Below are positions 32,443 through 43,010 of a stretch of 64,000 nt of DNA, piece by piece. Numbering within the stretch: the stretch's first letter is position 1; each line of letters begins with the position of its first letter. Below the pieces are notes generated by a model. The model saw only the letters and a program-made list of their open reading frames with translations, did no database searches and was not told the DNA's origin. Source of the DNA: Ampelocalamus luodianensis (taxonomy: Eukaryota > Streptophyta > Magnoliopsida > Poales > Poaceae); NCBI GenBank assembly GCA_036346255.1, contig CM070640.1, positions 33,227,238 to 33,291,237 on the forward strand, written 5' to 3'. The position numbers and the translations under genes are program-made.

Positions 32443-33756
32443 CCACTTCCAAAGCATTACAGTAACTCTTACGACTCAAAGCATCTGCAACTACATTGGC
32501 TTTTCCAGGATGGTAGTGGATTCCAAGATTATAATCCTTGATCAATTCTAACCATCACCTCTGCCTCATATTCAAATCTGACTGGGTGAAGATGTACTTC
32601 AGGCTTTTATGATCTGTGTAGACTTCACAGTGATTACCGATGAGATAATAACGCCAAATCTTTAGAGCATGCACTACAACAGCTAATTCCAAATCATGGG
32701 TAGGGTAATTCTCTTCGTGTGGCCTCAATTGCCTTGACGCATAAGCGACAGCTCTTCCTTCTTGCATCAGGATGCATATTAATCCTTGACGCGAAGAATC
32801 ACAATAAATATCGAAATCCTTGCGAATATCTGGCAAAATCAACACTGGGGCTGAAGTCAAACGCTTCTTCAACTCTTGAAAACTTTCTTCCCAGGCTGGA
32901 GTCCAAGTGAACCTTTTCTCCTTCTTCAATAATTGCGTAAGAGGCTTAGCAATCGATGAGAATCCTTCGATGAAACGACGGTAATAACCTGCCATTCCCA
33001 AGAAACTGCGAACCTGAGTTACAATCTTAGGCTGCTCCCAATGTAACACTGCTTTAACTTTACTGGGGTCAACTACCACTCCCTCGGCTGTAATCACATG
33101 ACCAAGGAAATTAACTTTCTTCTTCCAGAAATTACACTTACTGAACTTGGCATACAACTGATGCTCTCTGAGTTTTTCCAAGACTATCCTTAAATGTTCG
33201 GCGTGTTCTTCCTCCATCTTGGAGTAAACCAAAATATCATCAATGAACACAACTACGAACTTGTCAAATATTCCATGAATACTTTATTCATCATGTTCAT
33301 GAAGTATGCAGGGGCATTAGTCAAACCAAAGGACATGACTAAGAACTCATAATGTCCATACCGCGTTGAAAAAGCGGTCTTCGGTATATCCTTAGGACAA
33401 ATCTTCAACTGATGGTAACCTGATCGCAGGTCGATCTTTGAGAACACTCCGGCTCCTTTCATCTAATCAAACAGATCATCAATCCGGGGTAGTGGGTACT
33501 TGTTCTTGATAGTAACTTCATTGAGGGAACGGTAATCAATACACATCCTGATACTTCCATCTTTCTTCTTGACAAACAACACTGGTGCTCCCCATGGCGA
33601 TGAACTAGGTCTCACGAAACCTTTCTCAAGAAGTTCTCCTATCTGCTTCTTCCTCTCTACCAATTCATCGGCTGGCATCCGATAAGGTCTTTTTGAAATT
33701 GGTGTTGTCCCAAGCACTAGGTCGATGACAAACTCGATGTCACGGTCCGGGGGCAT
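32443..33756 (-). pseudogene. Gypsy reverse transcriptase and RNase H
   Basis: RT motifs in order: RPYRMPADELVERKKQI, SPWGAPVLFVKKKDGS, MCIDYRSLNEVTIKNKYPLP, FSKIDLRSGYHQLKI, then VVFIDDILVYSK (FIDD at the catalytic site). RNase H follows: IYCDSSRQG, HDLELAVVVHALKIW and YTDHKSLKYIF, with the expected acidic residues, then DYNLGIHYHPGKANVVADAL, ALSRKS and LEVEE at the insertion site. Defects: a TAG after DDLFD (near 33462), a one-base shift just before VVFIDD (near 33250) and a TGA after MRQR (near 32555). These stop codons suggest CAG-to-TAG and CGA-to-TGA changes. Confidence 0.93.
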
Positions 33757-34286
33757 TCCTGGTCATTCTTCTGGGAAGACATCTGGATATTCACTGACAC
33801 TGGTACCTCTTCTAAGGAAAGGGTCTTCAGGTTGCTCACTAACAGATGTCCATCACGAACTGAGGTGGCTAGAAATTCCACCTTGTTTCCCTTGGTATCC
33901 TCGACTGTTAGGGCTCTGCGGCCACAATCTAGCACGACTTTGTGCTTGGAAAACCAATCCATGCCAAGAATGACATCTAAGGTTTGGGTATCTAGTACGA
34001 TTAGGTTGGCTAGAAACTCAACTCCAGCTATGAGTAACTTAGCTCCTAAACATCCCACTTTAGAGCTTAGCTTTGCTCCAGGCGACTGGACTAGCAGAGT
34101 ATGCGTAAGACGCATAGCTTCCAAATTATTCTTGGTTGCAAACATCCCAGAAACAAATGAATGCAAAGCTCCAGAATCAAACAAAACTGATGCAGGTACT
34201 GAGTTAACCAGAAACTTACCCAGTACGATGCCCGGTGCTTCCTGGGCTCCTTCCAGAGTGACGTGGTTGACACGGCCTCTGATCAC
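33717..34286 (-). pseudogene. Gypsy aspartic protease
   Basis: A 189-residue frame with the retroviral-type active site LFDSGALHSFVS near residue 35 and the downstream VILGMDWFSKH typical of plant Gypsy proteases. The start reads RGRVNHVTLEGAQEAPGIV, the segment that also ends the gag-only copies at 6970 and 56588. It overlaps the RT frame by 40 bases in another frame, so a shift separates them. The protease would cut the polyprotein in assembling particles. Confidence 0.9.
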
Positions 34287-35453
34287 CGACTGCGGTGCTC
34301 CTCCGGCTTGACCGGCAACTTGTGAAGCTCCTTGGTTGATGCATGGCGCTGGCGTCTTGGATGGCGTAGCTCCAAGGTTGAAGCGTACTGAAGTGATTGT
34401 ACCCTTCTGCGGACACTGGTTAGCAAAATGTCCTGGCTGGCGACAGGTATAACATACCCATGGTACGTTCTGCTTATTGCTCCCTGGATTAGGATTGGCA
34501 GGTGCAGGGTTGCGGAAGTTCTGAGCAGCTGGACGGGGTGCTGGAGTTAGTGCAGGTGCTCTGAACGAAGTCTAGGGTGGAAACCGGTTGAACTACGATG
34601 GAATGGTCCTTGCCTCTGCTGTGATTGATGGTTTCCTTGCTGAGCCATCCGGCGTTTGCGGTTGTCCTCCAGTTCCTTGCATTTGTCCTCTAGAACAAAG
34701 GCTTTGTTGACCAATTCTTGGAAGTCAGGGAAAGTATGGGTAATTAGACTGACTTGCAGTCCAGTGTTCAGTCCCTTCAAAAAGTGACTCTGGCGAGCCT
34801 TGTCTGTGGCTACATCCTCTGCTGCATAGCGAGCTAGCTGAGAGAACTTATTGAGGTAGTCAGACACTGACATAGCTCCTTGCTTGAGAGCACGAAACTC
34901 ATCCTTTTTCAGATCGATAATGCCTTCTGGTACATGATACTGGCGAAATGCTGCAGAAAACTCTTCCCAGGTGATGTCCTGTGGCATCTCATGAGCGGCA
35001 CAGAAGTTCTCCCACCATTCAGCAGCTATGCCCTCCATCCGTGAGTGGCGATGTAACCTTTTCACATCACAGATCGGGTGATCAAGCCTTCCTTTCAATG
35101 ACCCGAAGCCAATCATCTGCTTCCACTAGGGAGACATGTCCGGAGAATGTTGGTGGACAGGTCCTCATAAACTCCGCAAGTTTAGATGGTCCATAGTGAC
35201 CTTGGGCAACTGGGGCTCCGTGCTGTTGATTGTTGTTGTTGTTGACCTGATTGCTCATAGCTTGCATCTGATTCATCATGGTATTCATCAGCTGAGTCTG
35301 CGCTGCCATGAAAGCTCCAAAGTTTTACAAGTCAATCGAGGGTGCTTGTGGCGGAACTGCTCCTGCGGCTGGTTGCTCATTGCCTCCTGGTGCTGGGGTA
35401 CCGGAACCACTTGCAGCAGTCTGACGAGTTTGAACCATCTGGTGAAGCTCCAT
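34287..35453 (-). pseudogene. Gypsy gag with CCHC zinc knuckle
   Basis: Starts at ATG 35453 (MELHQMVQTRQTA). A stop follows PSIDL, then MNQMQAMSNQVNNNNN, RTCPPTFSGHVSLVEADDWL, a one-base shift near 35085, AAEWWENFCAAHEMPQDITW, DVATDKARQSHFLKGLNTGL and, in another frame, the zinc knuckle CYTCRQPGHFANQC (near 34440). This is the standard plant Gypsy capsid plus nucleocapsid. A stop and at least two frame changes break it. Confidence 0.9.
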
Positions 35454-35790
35454 GGGTTAGATAAGGTAGCAAGCACGAGATGAGTTAAGAACTAAGCAGG
35501 GGGTAGGTTTAACCCAACAAAACACAGCTCAAGAAACTCCAACGAAATACTTTTATTAATTAGGGTCTTAGCATGGCTGCAACAAATGTCTAAGGGCCTT
35601 TGCAGCTCATGCTCGCACACCAAAGAAACAACGACCTAAGCACACAAAACTATCGCCTAAAGGGCGACTTACTAAACTGAAACTGGCTAAGCCTGAAAAA
35701 CTGAAGCCTAAAACGAACTACTCAAGAAAGCCTTCACAGCCTCGGCGACGCTCCTGCCGGCTGTAGACTCGGAAGTGAGCCGGCATCTTG
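35454..35790 (-). other. Spacer between ORF0 and gag
   Basis: Non-coding part of the element leader between the ORF0 stop and the gag ATG. No motif recognised beyond general AC-rich composition. Confidence 0.5.
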
Positions 35791-36444
35791 TCAAACTGAT
35801 CCCGATGCCCTGGGATCGTGCAAGAAGAACAGCGCTTCGGTGCAATCGCTCAATGGCTTCTTCCGCTCACCGACCTTCCTCCGATCTTCTTTGGGGTCCT
35901 CCTCGGGGTCTTCTTCTTCTTCGTCATCTTGGTCGTAGAGAATCTCTTGCAGAGTAGCGACCTTTTCTTCAGCTCTCTGTAAAGCCTCATAGACATGATC
36001 CAGCTCTGTGATAGTACTCTCCAATGCTTCCTCCTGGGCGGCTGCAAACTGGGCAAGGTGCACGACTGTAGTGTTGCTCTCTTCTTTTATAGACGGGTAG
36101 CGTCTTTGGCAAATCCACGATCGCAGCTGGGTGGTAATCAAGACGGTGTCTTGAAGCTCCCGTGCGTAGATGTTGCAGATACATAGCATGGCCAAGCGTG
36201 ACGACTCCTGGATGCCTTCCAGCCAAGTGATCTTCCTCATGGAGATGTGCGAAGGTTAGCTTGCCTTGTCGTTCCTCCTAGCATAGATCGTCAGACGACA
36301 GATCACTCTACGGTTTTGTTCATTCACTATCTAGTTGTTGCCGACGTACAACGGAAGATCAAAGCCTCCAAGAACCTGTAGCAGCTTCCAAAGCTCAGCG
36401 GCATATCCTCCCATATGCTCACCATAGCTCTGGAGACGAGGCAT
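35791..36444 (-). pseudogene. ORF0-type reading frame upstream of gag
   Basis: Between PBS and gag, same strand as gag. Reading starts MPRLQSYGEHMGGYAAELW at 36444, directly after a CTTGACAG splice-acceptor-like sequence, and is crossed by two stops before a long frame of 149 residues (35791-36240). The later part has heptad-like LAQFAAAQEEALESTI and LDHVYEALQRAEEKVATLQ, then an acidic stretch DDEEEEDPEEDPKED and a basic tail. An extra ORF0 at this place is described for rice RIRE3 and RIRE8; its role is unknown. The coiled coil is my reading. The two gag-only copies in this window show no equivalent. Confidence 0.72.
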
Positions 36445-36642
36445 CTGTCAAGACAGACGAAGAGGTAAGAGCAACATAAAAACAGCGGGAAGAGAAAAGA
36501 TTATAGCAATAGTTGAGTCGAGGGAGATATAAGAAGAGTTAAGCAATTAATTAATCTTACAAGTTAATTTTTCCTTTAGAAAATAGTTTGGACACTCTAA
36601 AGACGACCGATCTAACTAAGGCCAAGACCTACAGTCAGTATG

Positions 36643-36654
36643 GCTCTGATACCA
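36643..36654 (-). other. Chromovirus primer-binding site (initiator tRNA-Met)
   Basis: TGGTATCAGAGC followed by CATAC on the minus strand, four bases (GAGG) inside the 5' LTR end. The element at 53239-61588 has exactly the same spacer and site. Confidence 0.95.
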
Positions 36655-36658
36655 CCTC

Positions 36659-39049
36659 TGTCGGGACCCAAAATTACGATTTTGGAACCCTCTGTGTATA
36701 ATGCACTAATCCAGGATCACACTAGTGCACACAGTGTCAACATAGGTGAATACCAATCCACACAAACGATAAATAAAGTAAACGATTAGTTTGAATAATA
36801 AATAAGGGTTTTGACCTTATAGTCGGGTTTACACTTATTGAGCCACGCAGGGCTAACAGAGAATAAAATAGCAATGAACAGTAATAACTTCAACAGAGAT
36901 CCCATCAATTCACCACAGTAACCGATCGATCCAAACCTTAACGATCAGCAACCTTCGGCGAACTCCTCCTCGAAAGCAGGTGTAGACTCCTCCTCTTCTG
37001 TAGGTTTGGGCGCAAATTTTACAACAAGCGTGAGTATACAACCGTACTTGCAAATCATACCACAGAATGCAATTTATAGATGCAGGCTTATTCCAAAAGA
37101 AAAGGCTTCTGTGGTTATTTTGCATAAAGGCAATATTTGCAACTGAATACAATAATAGATTGAAATGCAGTTCAAAACAAATAAATAATATTAATTTAAC
37201 AGTTATTTTCCACAAAGACACAAAGCTAAGCAGATTATTTCACATAGTCACATGACTTAGATCACATAGCTCCCATCCCAAACATTTTATGAAAACTACC
37301 CCTCGTGTGAAATCCCCGAGCATGTTCATGACCGCGGACGCGGCTATTCGAATAGATTGATTTAACACTCTGCAGAGGTTGTACAATTTACCCACACGAT
37401 ACAACTAGTGTTGCAAGCACTAATCATAACAAAACGGTTCAGAAACTTCATCTTAACATTGACACTCCCGATGTGCTTACAAACCGCTATGCCAACCCAA
37501 ACGGAGCGCTTTGGCATAACACACACAGCTGGACAGGGACACGGCGAATCGCCCCGTGATGCGACTACCTTGTAGTACACACCTCCACCCATAGCCTAAC
37601 CTACTACCTGAGTAATCAATGCCAAGAATCCATAACTTACTAAGTTAGGCCCGTCCCATACCAGGCATGTGGTTGTACAGTAAGGCTCAATTCAATGGGG
37701 TAAGCATGACGTCAGCACAGGGATTTCGGGAATAAAAGAAATTAAAAAGAAAATACTGACATGTGGGACCCACATGTCAGTGAGATGGCTCACAGTAGAC
37801 CAAGTCTACCGAGCCTCCGGATCTGGAGACCGGTGGACTGAGCCACACGGTGCTGGCGCGGCACCAACGTGGATGCCACATCGATGACACGTAGGCGACG
37901 GGCTGACGCAAGCGCTGAGGTGGCGGCTGACGCGGCGTGCCACGTCGGCTCGGGGGCGGCGGCGCTCGAGAACCGACGACAACGGCGAACGGCGGGGCTT
38001 CACCGGCGGTGAGTGGTACTGGGATGTAACCCAGGTTATTGCGAACCTGTTGAACCAACTCCGGGTGGTCAAGGTCGACGGAGATGGCCGGCGGCAAGGT
38101 TCTAGCGGCGGAGGAGCTTGGGATTTTGTCGGACGGGGGCTCCGGTGAGGTTCCGGCGAAGGCGAGGGCTCCTGGACTTAGCCCGGACAACGGCGAACCC
38201 AGCGGTGCAGACCACGAGGGCAGGGCGACGTCGACAGCGGCGCAATTCAAAGAAAACGCCGGCGGCGACAAAAACCTAAAAACCGAGTTGCGGCGGCGCT
38301 AGAGCTCGGGAGGAGGTGCGGGTGGCGGCTCCGGGTTGCGGGTGAAAGGACGAACCTGGGGTTCCTATTTATAGGGTCCGGGAGGGCTAGGACAGTGTGC
38401 GGCGGCGGAACCCTAAAAGAGTCCGAGATGGTCTCGCGGAAAAACGGAGATAGAAACGGAATCGGGATATGATTTTGATCCGGAAAGATGCGGGGAGGTT
38501 GGGGATAAGATTTGACGCGTTTTCTAGAAGGGGTTTAGTTGGAAAAGATACGTTGTTGTACGGGACTTGGAGCTCGGCAATGGTGGACGGGCGCGGTCGC
38601 CATGGAGGAAGAAGCGGCGCGGAGGACGACGGGCGCTGGGCCCACGCGTCACGCGGACGGAGAAGGGGCACGCTACGCGTCCGGCTTCACGCGAGATGGG
38701 CCGAAACAGAGAGGTAATGGGCCAGAGGAAAGGAATTCGGCCTGAAGTTCATTCTGAGATTTTAAATAGCTTTTCTATTTTAGAAAATACCAGAAATTCA
38801 AATAAGCAATTGAAAATAGCAAATGAACTCAAAAAAATTCTAGAAAAATCTAGAAAATATATCTGAGCATATAGAATCCAAATAAAATAGTTTTGGCTAA
38901 TGTTCATGTTGGAATTATTCACATTAATTTTTTTATTGTAAAGTCCAATATTAAGCTTTGAATTAAATTCAAATAAAACCAAATGGTGACTTTTTCTCCC
39001 TACTAACTAATCAAAAGATTTTTAAAACTCAAAAAATTGGGATGTTACA
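36659..39049 (-). repeat. Chromovirus 5' LTR (2391 bp)
   Basis: On the minus strand it runs TGTAACATCCC at 39049 to GGGTCCCGACA at 36659. It contains the TATA box at 38366-38373, the palindrome CTATTCGAATAG at 37344-37355 and an uninterrupted CAGGG site at 37534-37538. Aligns with both parts of the 3' LTR. Confidence 0.95.
38366..38373 (-). promoter_or_regulatory. TATA box of the chromovirus 5' LTR
   Basis: TATAAATA within CCCTATAAATAGG on the minus strand; the same box is kept in the 3' LTR at 29153-29160. Likely the element's promoter. Confidence 0.65.
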
Positions 39050-39994
39050 ACTGTCTCGAGGTGGGTCAATCCAACATCATGTTCCCTAATATGTGCTCAC
39101 ACTATTGATTCGATATCCCTATATCTATGACCAGTGAAACGTGATCATCAATCAATACATATGTCGGTCTATAAGTCATTAGTGTCCCAACTAGTCACAT
39201 CCTATCAGGGATCCTTTTAGCATGATATCATACAACAAATAAAGAGCTTCACCAACAAGTCACATAATTGCTAATCTTTATAAATAATAATTTATCCTAT
39301 AATAATATTTATGCTATAACTCATAAACATAGATATGATACAATCATCTCTATAATTGTCTCTTAGGGCATATCACTTATGTGAATGTATCTGGTATCAG
39401 AGACTAAATGCTTCTTTTGTCATTTTTCTTCTTCTATTTTGTTCCTTTGATAATCGCTACACCATAAGTATCGCCGATGAGTCCAAATATCTTGTCCACG
39501 TTAATCCTGACCCTCAAAATGTCATATCTAAATCTGGGAGGTCGGTATGCAGAACCCTGTGCTACATATCCAAAACCTCCTACGCACAAGAACAGTTAAG
39601 AAGCAAATGACTGGAAGTCCGAACGTACACAGCACAAACACGTTGTCAATTTGCATTCCTCTACTTATCAATCAGTCTGCACTCTGCAGCGCTGCACCAC
39701 CCCTTGACATTATCTTTACAATATTTTGCGTAGGCGTATACAGTTGTAACATGAAATTTGCTCACGAGGTGTAGGAAGAGCCTACCTCGATCAAGTACTC
39801 TATAAGGCCATGGATGCTGCAATGATATACTGAAGTCGGGCACAATTCCAGGCAAATCATGCTATTTTCTGCTGCCATTGTGAAATGAAACCACCCTTCG
39901 GACGGCACCTCCTCCGAGCTCGCAGTGAACCGGTCATCGTGTTCCGGCTGCTCACCATTCCTCACAGGCATTTCATCGAACACCCTCCTTCATC
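39050..39994. other. Unassigned flank, possible LTR-element scrap and gene-like fragment
   Basis: 39050-39390 looks like retrotransposon LTR or leader sequence; TGGTATCAGAGAC at 39392-39404 resembles a PBS, one base off the usual site, but no LTR pair is visible. 39762-39983 on the minus strand opens with FDEMPVRN and then EPSEG-type acidic residues. I could not name it. It ends at the hAT insertion and may continue beyond it at 41551. Confidence 0.4.
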
Positions 39995-41550
39995 TAGAGG
40001 TGAAAACGGATCAAACAGGGACGGATAATGGCTCTGCCATATTTATTTTCATATTTTTCCGGATACGGTACGAATACGGATGTGAATAATATCGAAACAA
40101 ATATGGTCACGGATATTTTTGGAAACATAAAACCCCTTAAATTGTATACTATAAATTAACAAAAACATATAACTAGTTTGTTTGATGCAAACATTCATGA
40201 GTTGTTCATATTTTCAGCAACCACACTGCACGCATAACATTGACACTAGCAAAGTGCATTAATTAGTTCGTCACAAACATAACACTTAGTGTACCACATT
40301 TAGCTCATAAGTCATAACTCACAAGTCAGCATATATAAAACTTAGTTCATTACATACATAAAATTTAGTTCACACTTAGCTCATCACACCTAATTCATTC
40401 ATAACATACATAGTTTAATAATGCTAAGAATCCAAGATATTATATCTTGACAAGCAGGCTAGCAGCATCTCGCCATGTTTTTACAAGCATCGTACCTTCT
40501 TTCTCTCCTCTAATCCCTATTTTTCTAATTCCTAATCTCTCTTACTCTCTCTCTCCTTATCTCTTCAACTACATATACAGCTGAAATTCTCCCATGTCTT
40601 ATCCCCTGCTTGCTCTTTCTTCTACCTCCATTCCATCCATCTCTCTTGGCAAAACTCCCCCATGGTGCTCCTCCTCCTGTCGACCCGACACCTAGCGTCG
40701 CCGCCGCTCATCTACCTGCCACCGCCACCGTCACCCGCGTTTCCCCCTCGGTCTCACGGCCCGGCCGCGCCCCTCCTGATCTGCGCCCGGTGACACCTCC
40801 CAGCGATGCTGATCCATCGAGGCACGCCGGTCCACCAACGCATATCAAGCCGCCGCGGCAAAGACCGCCATTTCGCCACGCTGGGCTCTCCGCCGCCGGC
40901 GGCGGCCGCGACACCGACCGCTCGTGCTGCCGCGAAGACTCTGTCTCCCTCGTGTACTTCAACTGGCCGCGCGCCTGGCCCTGGCCTAGAAGAACTCGTC
41001 CGATGAGGTCATCGAGGCTTACCTCTGGCAACCTCCCTCCTCCCCCGCCGTCGCCACCCCTCACCTTGTTCACGAACCTCGAGGAGGGCATCACCGTGTC
41101 CTCCGGAGACAGCGACGGCGGGAACCTACTCAAACTCCTGGACCGTTGGATCCCGCCGCTCCCTCGGCGACGCCAGCGGCCGCCGCCCGGCTGTGCGTGG
41201 AGGAGCCGGCGTCCTCAAAGGCATCCATCCTCATTGCTGACCAGAACGCCGCCACCGCCATCGCCACCGGCGGCCAAAGCAGCTAGGGTTTCGAGCTGCC
41301 ATTAATCCCCCACCCTTCTCCACCTGGGCAGTGGGCTGGGCTAGTGGGTTGTTTTGGAATTCTGGATATCCGGACAATCCGTATTCGTATCCACCGGATA
41401 GCATGCCTACCGTATCTGTTTATATTTTTGACAAAAAAAACCGAATTTGTTTCCGATCCAAAAAATATTTGAGGAAAATCCGATCCGAGATAATCTGAAT
41501 CCGTTTCTATTCGGACCGGTCAGAAACTATCTGATCCGTTTTCACCCCTA
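39995..41550. mobile_element. hAT element with a GC-rich cargo
   Basis: Ends TAGAGGTGAAAACGGATCA and TGATCCGTTTTCACCCCTA are inverted repeats (18 of 19 matching). Flanking 8-mers CCTTCATC (39987-39994) and CTTGCATC (41551-41558) agree at six positions, as for a decayed hAT duplication. Subterminal zones (40020-40130 and 41360-41540) carry many GGATA / TATCC and CGTATTCG motifs. The central 40560-41310 is GC-rich and unlike the AT-rich arms, as if captured from a host gene. No transposase. Confidence 0.85.
40610..41305 (+). CDS. Uncharacterised GC-rich open frame inside the hAT element
   Basis: An open frame of 231 codons rich in Pro, Ser, Arg and Ala, between the AT-rich arms of the hAT element. 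It has a hydrophobic start (MLFLLPPF), then low-complexity proline and arginine runs. The antisense strand is open for 141 codons, and composition alone could explain both. Other frames contain short non-repetitive parts (for example near 41180-41290), so the cargo may be a fragment of a host exon in a different frame. No domain recognised; coding status doubtful. Confidence 0.25.
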   Translation: MLFLLPPFHPSLLAKLPHGAPPPVDPTPSVAAAHLPATATVTRVSPSVSRPGRAPPDLRPVTPPSDADPSRHAGPPTHIKPPRQRPPFRHAGLSAAGGGRDTDRSCCREDSVSLVYFNWPRAWPWPRRTRPMRSSRLTSGNLPPPPPSPPLTLFTNLEEGITVSSGDSDGGNLLKLLDRWIPPLPRRRQRPPPGCAWRSRRPQRHPSSLLTRTPPPPSPPAAKAARVSSCH

Positions 41551-42071
41551 CTTGCATCCCCCACCGGGTAAGATTCCCATAGACACCGGAGCATGGTCAT
41601 GAACAAGGCAACTTGGCAACTTGCATGCCACGAGCGCGGGGGAGGCGCGCCTCGCGTAATAGGAGATGGTGGCCGTCCAGAGGTAGGATTTGGTCGACGC
41701 TGCCGAATTAGCTATCGTACCAAAGCGTGCGCGCCATTGGGCCTTGCACCTGCCTCTACCGCCACCAGTAGTACACGCACTTCGCTGATGCTGGCCCCTG
41801 GTAGTCGCCGCGTGGCATCACACGAGTTGCGCCGACGATCACTGCGTGTTGGTGGGGCTGCGGCCGCTCGGCCATTGTGCGCCTAATTCACTTGGTCCTG
41901 GTCCAGTTCATCTAGCAATTTTTACTTTGCAGATACCGGCCCTCTTTCTTCTGGAATTCAGTTAAAAGATAAAAGATAAGGTCTTCTATTCTTCATTCGT
42001 GTTGGGTTGGCTACGAAGTTGTAGATGGATGTTGGATGGGATGGTAAAAGTGGGCTATTTGGTTGCATGTA
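41551..42071. other. Host-like GC-rich flank to truncated LTR element
   Basis: 41551-41890 is GC-rich and open on both strands without a recognised protein; it may be the continuation of 39762-39983 across the hAT insertion. 41890-42070 is AT-rich. The junction to the giant-LTR element is about 42070 but not sharp. Confidence 0.4.
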
Positions 42072-42470
42072 CTAGATAGAACGAGGATTGTGTGCGTGGA
42101 AAATCCATCGTTGTAGTCCAACTGACTCAGTGATCATCTGGTGTAGACGACACTCCTTGGGACATTGATCGTGTCCTTCGCAGAGAAAACAAGTGACTTT
42201 AATAGTCGGACAGCTCCCTGGTGGATGGTCTCCACACGCTTGGGACAATTTGCGCAGCACTCGGTTGATGTAGTGTCCCTCTTCACCACAGCGTCGATAG
42301 ACCTTAACCTTGACGATTGTCCTTCTTGACTTCCCGGTTTGAGTGCTCAAAGGAGTACTAGGTTCTGCCATCCTATTGTCACACGGATGGTTAGAGGACA
42401 GACTAAAGATACACTCAATTGAGTGCGAAAGATGTTTCTGGCAGAAAAAGGAAAGTACTAAACTTAGCAT
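42072..42470 (-). pseudogene. Zinc-knuckle (gag-like) region of the giant-LTR element
   Basis: A 132-residue frame. After an N-terminal part of no clear homology it reads VYRRCGEEGHYINRV (the first CCHC knuckle with one cysteine changed to arginine and the last to valine), then CGDHPPGSC and CFLCEGHDQCPKEC, a second CxxC...H...C knuckle that looks intact. Two knuckles in tandem suggest a nucleocapsid or a DNA/RNA-binding gag-like protein. The capsid domain is not recognisable. Frame is open but the element is truncated and the first knuckle is damaged. Confidence 0.6.
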
Positions 42471-42994
42471 GCATAAATGATATGAAATGCACCAAAATTA
42501 ATACCAAAAGAAGACGCAAAGGCGCAAAGGCTAGCATAAGATCCAATAAAATAAATCATAGTTTTCCGGCATAATTGCTATATATACTACCCGTAAGCGA
42601 TGCGCAATTACTTGGGAACCAAAAGAGGGCGAACGGTCAACAACAAAATATAACTTCTACAAGATAGGGAAAAATAAATAGAGTGGATATTATCTATTAA
42701 TAGTCCCTAATTTAATCCTAATATCGTAGTACGACAACGTCTTCTCGTCCCTTCGCCATTGCTCTTCTGGGTGAATACTAACATATCTATTTTTGGAAAC
42801 AAAAGGTGAGCAATGGAAAATATTTTGCACAAGTCCAAAAAAATGGTGAGGTAAGAATTAGAGGCTAAGATGGGTAAGGAATGAAAGTTGACATACTTAA
42901 ACTTTCCGAAATTATTTTACTAGTTTGAAAATAATTTCTCAAAAGACTCTCTAATGCTAACGACCATGCTATTTCTAACCTACAGGCAACGTAT

Positions 42995-43006
42995 GCTCTG
43001 ATACCA
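42995..43006 (-). other. Primer-binding site of the giant-LTR element
   Basis: TGGTATCAGAGC on the minus strand, four bases (GCGT) inside the LTR end at 43011. Confidence 0.93.
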
Positions 43007-43010
43007 ACGC

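Larger units (their letters stand above)
23399..39049 (-). mobile_element. Chromovirus-type Gypsy element (RIRE3/RIRE8-like), doubly interrupted
   Basis: Read on the minus strand: 5' LTR (36659-39049), PBS, ORF0, gag, protease, RT/RNase H, integrase, chromodomain, polypurine tract (29845-29865) and 3' LTR (29844 down to 23399). Two later LTR insertions sit inside it (23978-29037 and 31390-32437). Domain order, a chromodomain after integrase, an ORF0 upstream of gag and LTRs of about 2.4 kb match the rice RIRE3/RIRE8 group of Tekay/Del-like chromoviruses. Stops and frameshifts in ORF0, gag, RT and the integrase-chromodomain join make it non-functional. Chromodomains in this group are thought to guide integration into marked heterochromatin. 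Confidence 0.93.

Noticed and set aside
39762..39983. Pentatricopeptide-repeat protein fragment (FDEMPVRN)
   Set aside because: Only eight residues resemble the motif; the following residues do not continue a PPR repeat.
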